NCBI GenBank assembly: GCA_022570795.1
Contig: JAKUDP010000001.1
Span: 2,914,001 to 2,978,000, forward strand
Direction of reading: 5' to 3'
DNA: 64,000 bases
DNA from: Sphaerulina vaccinii
Taxonomy: Eukaryota > Ascomycota > Dothideomycetes > Mycosphaerellales > Mycosphaerellaceae
Part shown: positions 23,501 to 33,075 of the stretch, one piece after another
Layout of the letters: each line of letters starts with the position of its first letter
Position numbering within the stretch: the first letter of the stretch is position 1
Made by a program: the position numbers and the translations under genes
The notes under the pieces: model-generated
The model's database searches: none
The model's input: only the letters and a program-made list of their open reading frames with translations
Told to the model about the DNA's origin: nothing

Positions 23501-24036
23501 AAGAAGTTGATCACATCGGTCAAGGCAACTGTCTCGTCCTCCTTGAATCTGGCCAACCAATCTGCGACCACCTCTTCCGCCGATTTGCCTCGCGCAAAGA
23601 GATCCGCATAAATACCACCAGCAGCTTCAGCATCCGCATCCGCATCGACTATGGCCTGTGGCTTCTTTGAAGCGCGCTTTCGTGCAGGCGGCTTTGCAGT
23701 GCTCCGTATGGGCAGCGACACACCGTTCGTCTGTGTTCTAGGCTTCTTCTGCGGTGGCTTCTTTGCTGCGGCGGGCTTCTTCTGCTTACGCGAATTCTTC
23801 GCCTTTTCGCGTAATTCTTCCTCGTCCGGTTCGTCCTCTGGGTCATCTTCGTCCTCGTCTTCGTCTTCATCAAGCATGTCTTCGTCTCCATTGGCATCCG
23901 TCGTCTCGTCGTGTTTCCTCTTGGCGGCTCCCTGTGGACTCGATGTAAAGTGGTCAACTGGTTTCCTCACGCGTCCCGAAGCGCGTCGTATTGCTGCATC
24001 TCCGCCTTCTGGCGCTGGCGACTCTGATGCCGACAT
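20569..24036 (-). CDS. SCC3: Cohesin subunit Scc3/STAG (Irr1/Psc3)
   Basis: A single minus-strand exon encodes 1,155 residues from the ATG at 24036. The frame is open to 24102, but only via a TTG. The protein is the HEAT-repeat subunit of the cohesin ring that binds Scc1 and DNA. Visible landmarks are an N-terminal basic/acidic region with the pattern RASGRVRKPVDHF and a nearly pure Asp/Glu run near residues 55-80, the STAG domain (FRQNITHFMIQLIKS), and the stromalin conservative domain (FIHRYRDVDQSVRRECIEAM). The C-terminal tail alternates acidic blocks with a Lys/Ala-rich stretch (EQKKKAKAKPKA). The length is close to that of fungal Scc3 proteins. Divergent from ureD, with 389 bases between start codons. 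Confidence 0.95.
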   Translation of the reverse strand: MSASESPAPEGGDAAIRRASGRVRKPVDHFTSSPQGAAKRKHDETTDANGDEDMLDEDEDEDEDDPEDEPDEEELREKAKNSRKQKKPAAAKKPPQKKPRTQTNGVSLPIRSTAKPPARKRASKKPQAIVDADADAEAAGGIYADLFARGKSAEEVVADWLARFKEDETVALTDVINFLLKCTGCNLKVDKHDIEDPDGATERLRDLQTEHQASEPTDYPLISKAKGGTAFRQNITHFMIQLIKSISAAGLLIENPELLENIGVWFSTMSSASDRSFRHTATVLALSVVTALCEISSELAQQLPNFQRQLAAERKKARVNEKRVKDIEEKVKQANLDLEYLEALLKDWFDTIFIHRYRDVDQSVRRECIEAMGDWAMAKPDHFLNGNHLRYLGWVLSDAHASCRTEVIKQLRRMYQDTNNLGGLRTFTEKFRPRIVEIGTSDSDTSVRVAGIELLDILRENDLLEPDDIDAIGRLIFHDEIRIRKAVAGFFSENVKDSYNAKLDELGGIEKLEEDLPEVGTGNFESPKLAWMHFKSLAEILQSYDSEDPAASQFERSGTDGSLVINVNGTENRFTLAISALYDKLPELKKWQGLAGYLLYDHSSGRANGVGRDTLSRFKHECILSEEEELILLEGLNATVKRSLSDLAEQHVHHTKGKLTKKQKEELQDELEEDVRHLTDILPRLLRKFGDMPGTAAAVLRLEGVFTIPALQHLRQDPTISGALLDDLHKQFMSHGTDEVLAPATSAIYHAKSYGELDDTALDKISSLWEDVVNNLNELLNVTTVAVRGASTQEELIALSNNLLRIVRLSTISSPVAPLEDETHAAENPATDKSYKGTIDFIIDLLQRGLHSSGPDPEPEEAALEDAVAARAAEVALFYFRWKYSALVKAVQNGATAELDTDQVLEPLCERRDAYVENIRMVLDGRKANEHVCYALTGSLLDVYTCGAVLRTVNAKAGVSDEYTVLIMEFETDIEHAILKTFATLEKDYARLSGKKLEDPVKDDDEMDVDADPVDADPLSDSEDEEDDPKTQASQQNRDAKLTKSLMAEQKLCILAAKIIQADAAGVLVDKATTKRLERNKSKLGANFKEVVAYLDKSGQEQKKKAKAKPKAVANGAPKKGKAAPKSNAIVAEDEMDDEIEDEEAQAKEGSALEE

Positions 24037-24425
24037 CTTTGGTTGTCGCGTCGCGTCGTGTTGCTCGTAGGAATGGCGTGGTAGATGCTCGTCTTGACTC
24101 AAAGCAGTTCGTGCCAGACTAGAAGAAGTCTGTTCGCGATGTGCATGCTATGAGAACTTGATGTTGTAGGAGAGGTGTGAGAAATTCGAAGTCGTGATGA
24201 GATGGCCCCTCACAGTGACCATTCAAGTCGCGTCCCGTCCCAGGCAAACATGACCAAACCAAGTGCATTGACCACAGCTCCACTCTTCTAATCGATCGAA
24301 TATCAAAGTCAATCCACCTTCACCCTTCACCCTTCACCCTCCTCTCCTCTTCTGCACTGACATCGTCGCATCGACACTTGACCTTCCACAACATGCAGCT
24401 ACGATAGCAATATCATACTCTGGAC
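24037..24425. promoter_or_regulatory. divergent promoter region SCC3/ureD with pyrimidine tract
   Basis: Between the two start codons lies a C/T-rich stretch (about 24310-24360) containing an imperfect tandem CACCCTT repeat. Such pyrimidine tracts are common upstream of fungal transcription starts. No specific factor site is claimed. Confidence 0.45.
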
Positions 24426-25436
24426 ATGGCGTCCACCAATCCTTTCTCCGCGCCTCCATCAACTCCTGGACATGGCCTCATACATCTATCGCTTCTGCCG
24501 CCAAACACCCCAAAGCTTCGCACTGTGAACTATCAGTACCCTCTGAAATTGGTCCAACCCGCTCCTGTGAGAACAACTAATGAGGCTGCGGAACTGATCC
24601 ACACAGTCTACCTTCTTACTTATGGCGGCGGTCTGGTAGCTGGCGATGCCATTGACCTTCACGTCATCTTGGAGTCTCATACACGCCTGACGCTACTCAC
24701 GCAGGGCAGCACGAAGCTCTTCAAGTCCATCAGCCGAGATGTTGTCAGCAGACAAGCGATGACTGCGACTCTCGCGCCTGGTTCAGCACTGTGCTATCTT
24801 CCAGAACCAGTTCAGCCTTTTGCGAAGAGTTGCTTCGAGCAGAAGCAGGTCTACAACATCACTGTTCCCGACGCGACTGGAACTTCACATGGCAGTCTCT
24901 GTGTCCTGGATTGGGTATCGAACGGCCGACCAGCCAATGGCGAAGACTGGTCCTTCTTTCGATATGGCAGTCGCAACGAGGTCTACCTCTGCCAGCCCGC
25001 TGGAGAACGCAGACTTCTACTTCGGGACAACATGGTACTCGATCAAGAGGCTTTGCAGGATAGTGTCGCTCACAGAATGGACGGTCTCGCAGTATACGGC
25101 ACCCTGGTCGTCTACGGCAGTATGTTTCAAGGTCTTAGTACTTTCTTTACGCGAGAGTTCAAGGCAGTGCCTCGAATTGGTGGAAGGAAGTGGGACAGCG
25201 GTAGTGATGATGAGGAGAAGATGACTGATCCTGTTATTGTCAACAGGCTCAAAAGGCAACGCATGGAAACTGCTAGTAAAGTGCTGTGGTCTGTGGCTTC
25301 AGTGCGAGGGTGCACAGTGGTCAAGTTTGGAGCACCAACAGTCGAAGCCGGACGACGTTGGCTCTGGACGATGCTCAGCAACGAGGGTAGTGTTGTCAAT
25401 CACTTTGGAGAACGTGCTCTGCTATGCTTGCGATAG
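24426..25436 (+). CDS. ureD: Urease accessory protein UreD/UreH
   Basis: This is an intronless gene of 336 residues. UreD forms the scaffold, with UreF and UreG, that inserts nickel into the urease active site. The motifs GGGLVAGDAIDLHV (residues about 68-81), LTQGSTKLFKS (about 95-105) and LPEPVQPFAKSCFEQKQ (about 121-137) are the conserved core of the UreD family. YGSRNEVYL and the C-terminal NHFGERALLCLR complete it. The insert around residues 245-265 (GGRKWDSGSDDEEKM) is a fungal-type loop. The Zn2Cys6 regulator downstream starts only 214 bases away on the same strand. Confidence 0.9.
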   Translation: MASTNPFSAPPSTPGHGLIHLSLLPPNTPKLRTVNYQYPLKLVQPAPVRTTNEAAELIHTVYLLTYGGGLVAGDAIDLHVILESHTRLTLLTQGSTKLFKSISRDVVSRQAMTATLAPGSALCYLPEPVQPFAKSCFEQKQVYNITVPDATGTSHGSLCVLDWVSNGRPANGEDWSFFRYGSRNEVYLCQPAGERRLLLRDNMVLDQEALQDSVAHRMDGLAVYGTLVVYGSMFQGLSTFFTREFKAVPRIGGRKWDSGSDDEEKMTDPVIVNRLKRQRMETASKVLWSVASVRGCTVVKFGAPTVEAGRRWLWTMLSNEGSVVNHFGERALLCLR

Positions 25437-25650
25437 TAGTCTGGCCTTGGCGCCGGCAACACCTACCTTGAATCAATTGGTCAACTCGGACTTGACGCCG
25501 CTTCCAATCCAATCTCTCCGACTCAACTTCGGCTCTTTTTCTTCAGGTTCTCGAACTTCACCAATCCCGCGTATCTAGCCGCATGTGCAAGACTCACACT
25601 TTCGTGAGTGCATCAATGGCTTCCTATGTGGCATCGCATGCTGAGATACC

Positions 25651-27861
25651 ATGTCGGCATACCACGGAGCTGGACTCCCAGCTGGCTCGGTGGAGTCAAC
25701 CAGTGCGCCTTCAGCTGCAAAGCCACCTCGCAAACGCAAACGACCAAAGGTTCCAGAGCAGCAACGTCAGCGTGCTGCAGTGGCATGTAAGAGCTGTCGC
25801 CGACTGAAGGAAAAGTGTGATGGCCAGGTTCCTTGCTCGAGATGCAAAAGATACAATCGCGTTTGCGAGCCTGCCCCGGCCTCGCGACGGGATTCACCCT
25901 CCCACCTTCAAGGTAAATCGCATGGCGCGTCCGCGGAACGCGTTCAACACCTCGAGCATGTGGCCCGACACTTTCTTGGAGACGTCTCACTTACAGATGA
26001 TGCGCTGAGCAAAATCGTCGCCAAGTTGGAATCTGAAAACAATGCGTACAGAAAGCCTTCTGACGATCCGGAAACACCGACTCTGGATGAGGAGCGTTTC
26101 ACAGTGCAGAACGTCTCAGCGAACACAACGCACTATTCTGGCGAGTTTAGTCACTGGAATTTCTCTATGCGACTAAAGAACTACGTTGAGCAACAACTGA
26201 AGACGACTGGTGGCGATGCAGTCAATCAGTTCCAGGTCGTGGACTATTGGAGAGCGCACCATCTGAAATCACGGGACTCCAGCATGAAGTCGATTCTCGA
26301 TAGTCTGCCTGGAAAAGATATGGCCCTATTCTTGGTGACCAAGTTCTGCCAGTACGCGCAGACAACCACGTTTTTCGTCGAAGAAGGATGGGTTCGTGAG
26401 CGAGTAAACGCTTTGTATCAGCCGAACGTGGCATTAAGCTCGGATGATGCATGCTGGCTATGCAGTACACTCATGGTCCTGGCAGTTGGTACTCAGTTCG
26501 TTCATATGCCTCAGAATGCACCAAATCATAGCGAGGGTGGCATTGAGTCTGTTGCTGATGCTGTCGGTATCTCATTCTACCAGCAAGCTGCGGACCTCAT
26601 CCCGGATGTCATCGCCATAGCAAGTGTAGACAGCGTCCAGGCATTTCTTCTCTTGGCTCACTATGCTTTGCCTCTGGACGCACATGGAGTCGCTTACACA
26701 TATCTCGGACTAGCTTTGAGAATGGCCATTCAGAACGGAATGCATCGAAAATATCTTGGCAACGAGTTCGACGCATACACCTTAGATCTCCGAAATCGAC
26801 TCTGGTGGTCGACGTACCGTTTGGAGAAACGAGTCAGCATTTTGCACGGCAGGCCGACCTCGATCTCGTCTAATGAAGTTGATGCAGATCATCCTGTCGA
26901 TACCGCGTCAACGACGGGCTCGTTGATTCAAGTCAGGAAACTTGAAAACAATATGACGAAAATCACCGACTGGCTTGGTGACATGGCTTTTGTCATCTTC
27001 ATGCTTCGGAAGTCGCCACCTCGACTGCGCCATACGTACTTTGAGCGACTACTGCAAGTCAAAGGTCAGTATCTTGAATGGTGGCAGGCTGCACGCATTC
27101 CGAACATCGAAACAATGCAGCAGTCACGAGCTGTAGCTCATTTACATCTCTCGAAGCATATGAATCTGGTTTTCGTTGGAAGACCCTTCCTGCTCAATAG
27201 AGCCAGGCTGCCTGCTGCCACGACTCGTCAGACCAATAGTCGAGCCAACCTCAACGAGCGCTGGTCTGAGCTCGCGGGTGATGCGTTAAGATCAGCCGAG
27301 CAGATCGTTGCAATCGAACAGCAGATGCATGAGAGTATTGGGCTCGCGAAAGCTTCCTGGACCGAGTTTTCAGCTTGCAGAGCCGCAGTGCTGGTCTTGC
27401 TGGCGCAATGTTTACACGAGTCCTCTCGTCAGATTCGAGACGTCCTCGACAAAGGGATGAACCTGATCCGGTACATGTCTACAGCCAACGCATCGACAAG
27501 GTCGGAGGCATCGCTTATGACGTCTCTCGAGACTGCAATAAGACACCTGGACGCGCAAAGGGGCCATGAAGTCGCTGAAACATTGAGCAACTTCAAGAAG
27601 TGGGCTACACGATTTCAGGGCGATACGCCTGAGCCAGCTGAGGGTCTCTTTGATCCTCTGCCAACGAATACCGCTGGGGCACTCGACATGTATGATACTT
27701 TTGGCGATCTCGACTGGAGTCCATTTGACGCGTCGATCTTCGATGAGACACCTATCGACTTCGAAGCTCTGGGCATGCACCATTTCGACGAGGCTTTCAG
27801 TATCGCCAATGGAACGCTTGATCCTGCTACACGAACAGATGTACCGCATCAAGCATTGTGA
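25651..27861 (+). CDS. Zn2Cys6 transcription factor with fungal_trans domain
   Basis: This is an intronless gene of 736 residues. The binuclear zinc cluster sits at residues 46-72, with cysteines at 46, 49, 56, 62, 65 and 72 (spacing 2-6-5-2-6). It is preceded by a basic run (KPPRKRKRPK) that may serve as nuclear signal. The middle portion matches the fungal_trans domain: DLRNRLWWSTYRLEKRVS near residue 380, followed by LHGRPTSIS. The acidic C-terminus (FDASIFDETPIDFEAL) looks like an activation region. The targets cannot be read from the sequence. The stop codon is only 25 bases from the facing stop codon of the amino-acid permease, so the transcripts very likely overlap. Neighbouring ureD and permease genes make a nitrogen-related role possible but unproven. 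Confidence 0.9.
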   Translation: MSAYHGAGLPAGSVESTSAPSAAKPPRKRKRPKVPEQQRQRAAVACKSCRRLKEKCDGQVPCSRCKRYNRVCEPAPASRRDSPSHLQGKSHGASAERVQHLEHVARHFLGDVSLTDDALSKIVAKLESENNAYRKPSDDPETPTLDEERFTVQNVSANTTHYSGEFSHWNFSMRLKNYVEQQLKTTGGDAVNQFQVVDYWRAHHLKSRDSSMKSILDSLPGKDMALFLVTKFCQYAQTTTFFVEEGWVRERVNALYQPNVALSSDDACWLCSTLMVLAVGTQFVHMPQNAPNHSEGGIESVADAVGISFYQQAADLIPDVIAIASVDSVQAFLLLAHYALPLDAHGVAYTYLGLALRMAIQNGMHRKYLGNEFDAYTLDLRNRLWWSTYRLEKRVSILHGRPTSISSNEVDADHPVDTASTTGSLIQVRKLENNMTKITDWLGDMAFVIFMLRKSPPRLRHTYFERLLQVKGQYLEWWQAARIPNIETMQQSRAVAHLHLSKHMNLVFVGRPFLLNRARLPAATTRQTNSRANLNERWSELAGDALRSAEQIVAIEQQMHESIGLAKASWTEFSACRAAVLVLLAQCLHESSRQIRDVLDKGMNLIRYMSTANASTRSEASLMTSLETAIRHLDAQRGHEVAETLSNFKKWATRFQGDTPEPAEGLFDPLPTNTAGALDMYDTFGDLDWSPFDASIFDETPIDFEALGMHHFDEAFSIANGTLDPATRTDVPHQAL

Positions 27862-27886
27862 GAAATTGCGTTCCATGTTTCGCGTG

Positions 27887-29923
27887 CTAGCCAAACACCA
27901 AGTTCATGACTTTCTGCTTGATGCTCCAGCCTTTCTCCTTCACTGTACCATCGCGAGCAGCAAGTTCTGCATTCAGTCTGTCCTGCTCATCGAACGCGAA
28001 GGCCTCCGAAAAGTCCACTTCCTCTGGCTTGACCAGTTTCGTCTTGTACCAAAGCTACCTGTCATCAGCATTGACTCATTTGGATATGGCGAATTGAGCA
28101 ACTTACCTTGTAAGCGATAAGGTCACATACGAACAGAGGTGCTCCCAAATAGTTCGCAAAGAATGTCTTGGCAGATCCAGGTCCGCCAAATGGGAATATG
28201 CTAAGGTAAAATTCGCAGCCAAGGATGAAGAGGATGATTGTGATACCCAAGTACTGCACATACGGTGCTCCTGGAGCTTTGAACGGAAGTGTGCGATAGT
28301 CGATATTCTGCGCCTTGAGCGCTCTGCGGAAGAACAGATGGGTTATGAACAGAGCCTGGATGTCAATCGATCAGCGTGGTCAAATGCCTGCTCCCTTCGC
28401 GATACTTACACCCCACTGGATGAAGGCTGCTATCGCGACTAGACTGGAGAACCACGAATACACCTCATATGCAGTATCATTGCAATTGAGATAGCACAGC
28501 CCGCCTCCAATGATGAGACTGACAGTCAGCGAAAGCCATGGTCAGCCAGATTTGTCTTTCTTTCCGAATATTGGATGGATTAGCTTGATGTCGGACATGC
28601 CTGCCAAGCTACGACTGGCAACATAGACGCTGGTTATGCCACAGCTGATCACAGTCATGAACACAAAGCCGTTCAAGACGTGCGCCAACCAGCCTTGCTT
28701 GGCTCGCTTCACGGCGATCACGAATGGCGAGCCAAGTGTTCCCGAAGCGCTGACGAGGTTCTCATCGTCGTATGGGACACACATGCCCACCAGCCATATG
28801 TTGAGGACGAAGAACATGAACATACGCCAGAACACGGGGTACACGGTAGCTTTGATGGTCTTCCTCGGTTTCTTCGCTTCACCCGCGATGATTGCGATAT
28901 GCTCACCCCCTCCGAAGCTGAAGCCTGCTTGTACGAAGGCTTTGGCAATGCCTTTGATGCCGTTCTTGAAGGCTCCCGGATCCTTCCAGTACGTGAACAC
29001 GAGTGGCCCTCCAGTAGCTGCTATACCGCCTGATGCCATGATGAACAGGAAGAAGATCATGACGAAGATTGCCAAAATCTTGATCCAACTGAACCAGTAC
29101 TCGATGTAGCCGTAGATACGCACTGGGAAGACATTGCCGAGCACCATGACGAGGAGGAAGATCGTGCTATATGCGGCGAGAGGTACCACATTAGTTTCTG
29201 GCCAGAACTGCAGCACACTGATGGCAGCTGTGATCTCAGCAGGGATGATCATCACCCACTACATCACATCAGCGTGGGCGGAACGATTATCCGCCAAGAG
29301 ACTCACCTCGAACCAGAAGTTGATGCCACATGCAAAACCGAAAGCACGATCCACATACTCCGTTTCCTGACGAATGAAGCCGCCGTGCTAGAGGAAGAAT
29401 GGCGTTAGCTCAGCACTTCATCCTATCAGTGTGATACTGGTCGTTATCTTACGACTGGTCGGTACGTAGTCATCTCACCAATCGACATATACTGCAGCCA
29501 GACCACGAACGCAACGACTGTATATGCTACAGCGATGCCGCCAGGACCAGCATACTTGAGCGCAGTTGCTGTGCCCACCCATAAGCCTGTGCCAATGCCA
29601 GCACCAAAGGCTAAGAGTAGTAGGTAGAAGGGTTAGCAACTATCTCTGGATCGTGAACCTGGTCTCAGCGATACGTGTCTTTGAGCTTAGCATCCCAGTG
29701 GGCGTGAGCTCAGTGAGACATTGTCAACTGCAGATGCCTTCTGCCTACTACACTTACTCATCATCATGATCTGTCTCTTCGACAGCCTTCTGTGGTAGCC
29801 TGCATCGTCGACTCCTGATGCCACAATTGTAGTCACGCCGGCCTGCCAAGATGCAGACTTCTCGAGATCTGACTCTTTTGCGTCTTTGGCTGTGGCGGCG
29901 ATGGGCTCCTGTTCGATTGCCAT
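27887..29923 (-). pseudogene. Amino-acid permease (YAT/AAP family) interrupted by an in-frame TGA
   Basis: The minus-strand exons are 29923-29758, 29610-29453, 29387-29307, 29258-28410, 28355-28107 and 28054-27887. Together they make 556 codons, the normal length of a fungal amino-acid permease. Conserved parts are in order: RQIMMMTFGAGIGTGLWVG, TTYRPVHGGFIRQ, WVMIIPAEITAA, FGGGEHIAIIAGEA, and the C-terminal YLGITIILFILGCEFY. About 12 hydrophobic segments are expected. The frame is broken only by a TGA at 28544-28542, after FGKKDKSG and before PWLSLTVSL. Homologs usually have an Arg or similar there, so CGA to TGA is the simplest explanation. All downstream splice sites and the frame remain intact. 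It may therefore be a recent pseudogene, an allele-specific nonsense mutation, a base-call error, or (least likely) readthrough. Intron 1 is introner-like. Confidence 0.85.
29611..29757 (-). repeat. Introner-like element forming permease intron 1
   Basis: This 147-bp intron is 2-3 times longer than the gene's other introns (48-65 bp). Just inside the donor it carries GTAGTAGGCAGAAGG, and just before the acceptor CCTTCTACCTACTAC, which are inverted complements at 14 of 15 positions. Internal words (TGTCTCACTGAGCTCAC, CAGAGATAGTTGCTAACCC) are shared with introns at 51057-51194, 50550-50689 and 63074-63223. Confidence 0.75.
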
Positions 29924-30420
29924 GATGAGAGTGAAGTGGTGTCAGCAAGTAGCCACTGTACCAAGCGATATCAAGGCTATGGCGCTTCTTGTATCATCAG
30001 AGAGCACTGGGGTGATAAGAGATACCAGAGCAACGTGAAATAGATCAGGAGCAAAGTACAAAGCGTTTGCAACTTCGGACTAGCCTCATTCGTGCTATTC
30101 AGCGGCTCATCCTGTCAAGATCTAGTTATCACTGGCCGATTGTATCGACAATGACTTCCTCTACAAGTAATGCGATCACATACTGCGAGATCAGTCTAAC
30201 CCGGTATGACAATCACTACTTCGATTGTCAACCCGGCCCGGTGGAGCTCCAGATAGCATTGAAGCTCACCTGGCCGCACCTTATAGCATTCGGGCAACGT
30301 CTACGCATCCTTGCAGTCATCAGGTGACTCATGACATACCATCTCGACATATGTATGCTGCCCTCTTGTGGAATAACAACAACCACATCGTCACTCAGTC
30401 ACCAAGACCCTGCACGCGCC
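29924..30420. other. divergent promoter region permease/HAD hydrolase
   Basis: 497 non-coding bases lie between start codons pointing outward. Several GATA words occur on either strand (for example near 30016), as expected by chance or for nitrogen-regulated genes; no specific site is claimed. Confidence 0.4.
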
Positions 30421-31204
30421 ATGGCCACCTCAAACAAGAACATCGTCTTCGACGTAGTCGGAACACTGGTGGGATATGAGAAGTTGTTCGAAGCCATTGA
30501 TTCCCGACTTGGAGATCGTCTGCGCGCAGAAGGCGTCAAGCCAGTCTTGCTAGGCTATACCTGGATCGAGGTGGCAGAACGAGAGTACACCTACTTGTCA
30601 ATGTCTGGAAAGTACGCAAGCTATGCTGAAGTCTTTGGGAAGATCTTCTGGCGCATGATCTGGTACGCGCAGTTCTCTAATCAGATACACTGCAACATTC
30701 ATACTCATACTTCGTAGGAAGGCTGGAATCGAAGATGCTCGAGGCTTCGCTACTGCTGAGGATCTTGCCTGGATCATGGAGAATGGCTATAAGCAGTTGA
30801 CACTGAGGCCTGGGGCCAAGGAGTGTATTGAGAAGTTGCGAGCTGCCGGTTTCACTGTTCGTGCATTCACAATGGGCGATCTGGCTCGAGTGGGCGCGTA
30901 CTTCAAAAATGCTGGCGTAGAGCTGCCTGCTGAACACCTACAATCCTGCGATTCTAGCAAGATTGGCAAGCCAGATCCTGCTGCATACAAGCCAATTCTT
31001 GAACAGCTGTCCAAGGAAGGTGGTACACCATGGTTCGCGGCTGGGCATATGTGGGACGTGAGTGCTGCGACGCGAGTGGGTTTCAGAGGAGCATATTGCT
31101 CGATTTGGGAGAATGAAGCATTGACAGATCTGTTTGGAGAGATGGACGTGCTCTCTGATACTCTACCAGAGCTGGCTGACAAGGTCATTGCGGCGACCAA
31201 GTAA
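30421..31204 (+). CDS. HAD-superfamily hydrolase, (S)-2-haloacid dehalogenase-like
   Basis: Exons 30421-30662 and 30718-31204 give 242 residues. HAD motif I is FDVVGTL (nucleophile Asp near residue 10), motif II is the AFTMGD segment, and motif III is KIGKPDPAAY with its Lys. This order and spacing match haloacid dehalogenase type II relatives, which hydrolyse halogenated acids or small phosphate esters; the real substrate is unknown. The ATG at 30421 is used rather than one 90 bases upstream because MATSNKNIVFDVVGT fits the family's N-terminus. The 55-bp intron ends in TAG and restores a Trp codon across the junction. Confidence 0.85.
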
Positions 31205-31468
31205 GCTCGATATCAGGTCATGACTACCATCGACTCATAGCCATTCGTCGATACATCTGCAATACTACAGTCATTCTGATCAGCCACCATCTTGGATAAA
31301 CCAATAAGCGCTATCGCAGTGCGATAGGCGAGAGATGGACACCGGTCCGGTTTACGCCAAGACATATTCTTGCCCAACATTGATCTGCTAATGTGGTGCA
31401 GTATTGCTTACGTTCCGTATGTTCTAAGCAACATCTCAAGATTCTCAGCAAATCAAAGCAGAAATACG

Positions 31469-32903
31469 ATGGCGGTACCTGTACCTAACTCAACAAAGTC
31501 GTTCTGGAGATCCGACCTTCATGCTTTCGACAATCACAGGACGACCGAGCGATTACCCACCGAAGCAGATATCGTGATCATCGGTGCTGGCTATGCCGGA
31601 GCCTCAATCGTGCATCACCTGCTCGAGAAGAGCTCAGAACTCGGCAGACCAGTATCTATCGTGATTCTCGAAGCTAGAGAAGCATGTTCCGGTGCCACTG
31701 GGCGAAATGGTGGACATCTAAAGCCAGATCCGTATTACAGAGCTGCAGGAGCACTCAAGACTCATGGTCGAGAGGCTGCTGAAGAAGTGGCAGCGTTCGA
31801 GTCTAGACAGGTACAGGAGGTACAGAAGCTTGTCGAGAAGGAGAATATTGATTGCGATTTTGTCGTGACTCGAGCGACTGATGTCTGTATGTATGAGGAT
31901 GCAAGAAAAGATCTTAAGCAGGGTCTTGATGCACTGAGAAAAGCCAATGTGTCCACTGCGGATGGAGTGCACTACAGTGATGGGCGGACGGCCCAAGGTG
32001 TACGTTACTTCAACCTCAATCGTCGTCCTAAGGTGAGACTAGCTAACTAGAGATTGACAGGTGTCCGGCGTCAAAGGAGCCAAAGGTTGCTTCACATACA
32101 CCGCAGGACACGTCTGGCCATACAAACTAGTGCTGCATCTGCTCAACAAAGCAGTCACACAAGGTGTGAACTTACAGACACATACACCAGTAAGATCCGT
32201 AAAGCCTGCCAGAGATCCGAGAGCATGGGCAGTAGAAACAGCCCGTGGAACCATCCAGACCGGAAAAGTGATATATGCCAGCAATGCCTACACTTCTTCA
32301 TTATTGCCAGAATACAAGAACAGAATCGTCGGCGTGAGAGGGATATGCAGTCGCATCGTAGCTACCAAGCCTGATGCCCCAATGCTCTCCAACAGCTACA
32401 TCATGAGACTAGCACCTGGCGAATACGACTATCTCATCCCTCGCAGCGATGGCAGTATCATCGTCGGAGGTGGCCGAAGAGACTACTTCAAGGATCTGGA
32501 TTCCTGGTACGACAACTACGACGACTCAAAGTTGATAGAGTCAGCGAAGAACTACTTTGACGGATATATGCAACGACATTTTCGTGGCTGGGAAGATAGT
32601 GGAGCTTACACTCATGCTGTATGGACTGGAATAATGGGTTACTCCTCAGATGGCTTCCCTCATATTGGAGAAGTGCCTAGTAAGGCTGGGCAATATATCT
32701 GTGCTGGCTTTAGCGGACACGGTATGCCGCAGATCTTCCTGTCTGCGAAAGCTATTGCCTCGATGGTGCTGGAGAAGAAGACTGTGGAAGAAGTCGATTT
32801 GCCCAGATTGTATAGAGCTTCGCAAGCGAGGCTTGATTCGACGAAGAATGTTACGTTAGAAGGATGGGATGGTACGCATGCGAAGCCGGTGGCGAAGATG
32901 TAG
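31469..32903 (+). CDS. FAD-dependent oxidoreductase (DAO family, PuuB/OrdL-like)
   Basis: Exons 31469-31999 and 32061-32903 give 457 residues. The N-terminal dinucleotide-binding motif is VIIGAGYAGASIVHHLLE at about residues 32-49, followed by ACSGATGRNGGHLKPDPYY, a signature of the D-amino-acid-oxidase-type fold used by gamma-glutamylputrescine and related amine oxidases. The C-terminal FAD contact is GYSSDGFPHIGEVP, then FSGHGMPQIF. The family oxidises amines or amino acids with O2 as acceptor; the substrate is not determined. The intron (61 bp, donor GTACGT) is phase 0. The frame is open 33 codons upstream to another ATG at 31370, which would add a hydrophobic leader; I prefer MAVPVPNSTKSFW. 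An inverted repeat begins 28 bases after the stop. Confidence 0.88.
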
Positions 32904-32930
32904 TTGTCGGCATACCCAGAGTAATGCATG

Positions 32931-33075
32931 GCTAGAGATTGGGTCTCATCGATCCTACTCGGTTGAAGGTTGTTATGCATGTTCCAGCTGTAGAATGATG
33001 GTTTTGTATCGTGAGCAGCTGGAACATGCATAACATCCTTCAACCGAGTAGGATCGATGGGACCCCGTCTCTAGC
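32931..33075. repeat. Long near-perfect inverted repeat (60-bp arms, 25-bp loop)
   Basis: The left arm is 32931-32990 and the right arm 33016-33075. They are complementary at 56 of 60 positions by eye, and two of the four differences would be G-U wobbles in RNA. The loop is 32991-33015. It starts 28 bases after the stop codon of the FAD oxidoreductase, so it probably lies in that gene's 3' UTR or the adjacent spacer. Confidence 0.93.

Noticed and set aside
23651..24070. 139-codon frame antisense to SCC3
   Set aside because: Its Ser and Gly runs are the reverse complement of the acidic Asp/Glu tract of SCC3; it is a shadow.
28542..28544. Programmed TGA readthrough in the permease
   Set aside because: The following bases (CCA) do not match the TGA-CTA readthrough context known in fungi, and the added part is core membrane domain, not an optional extension.
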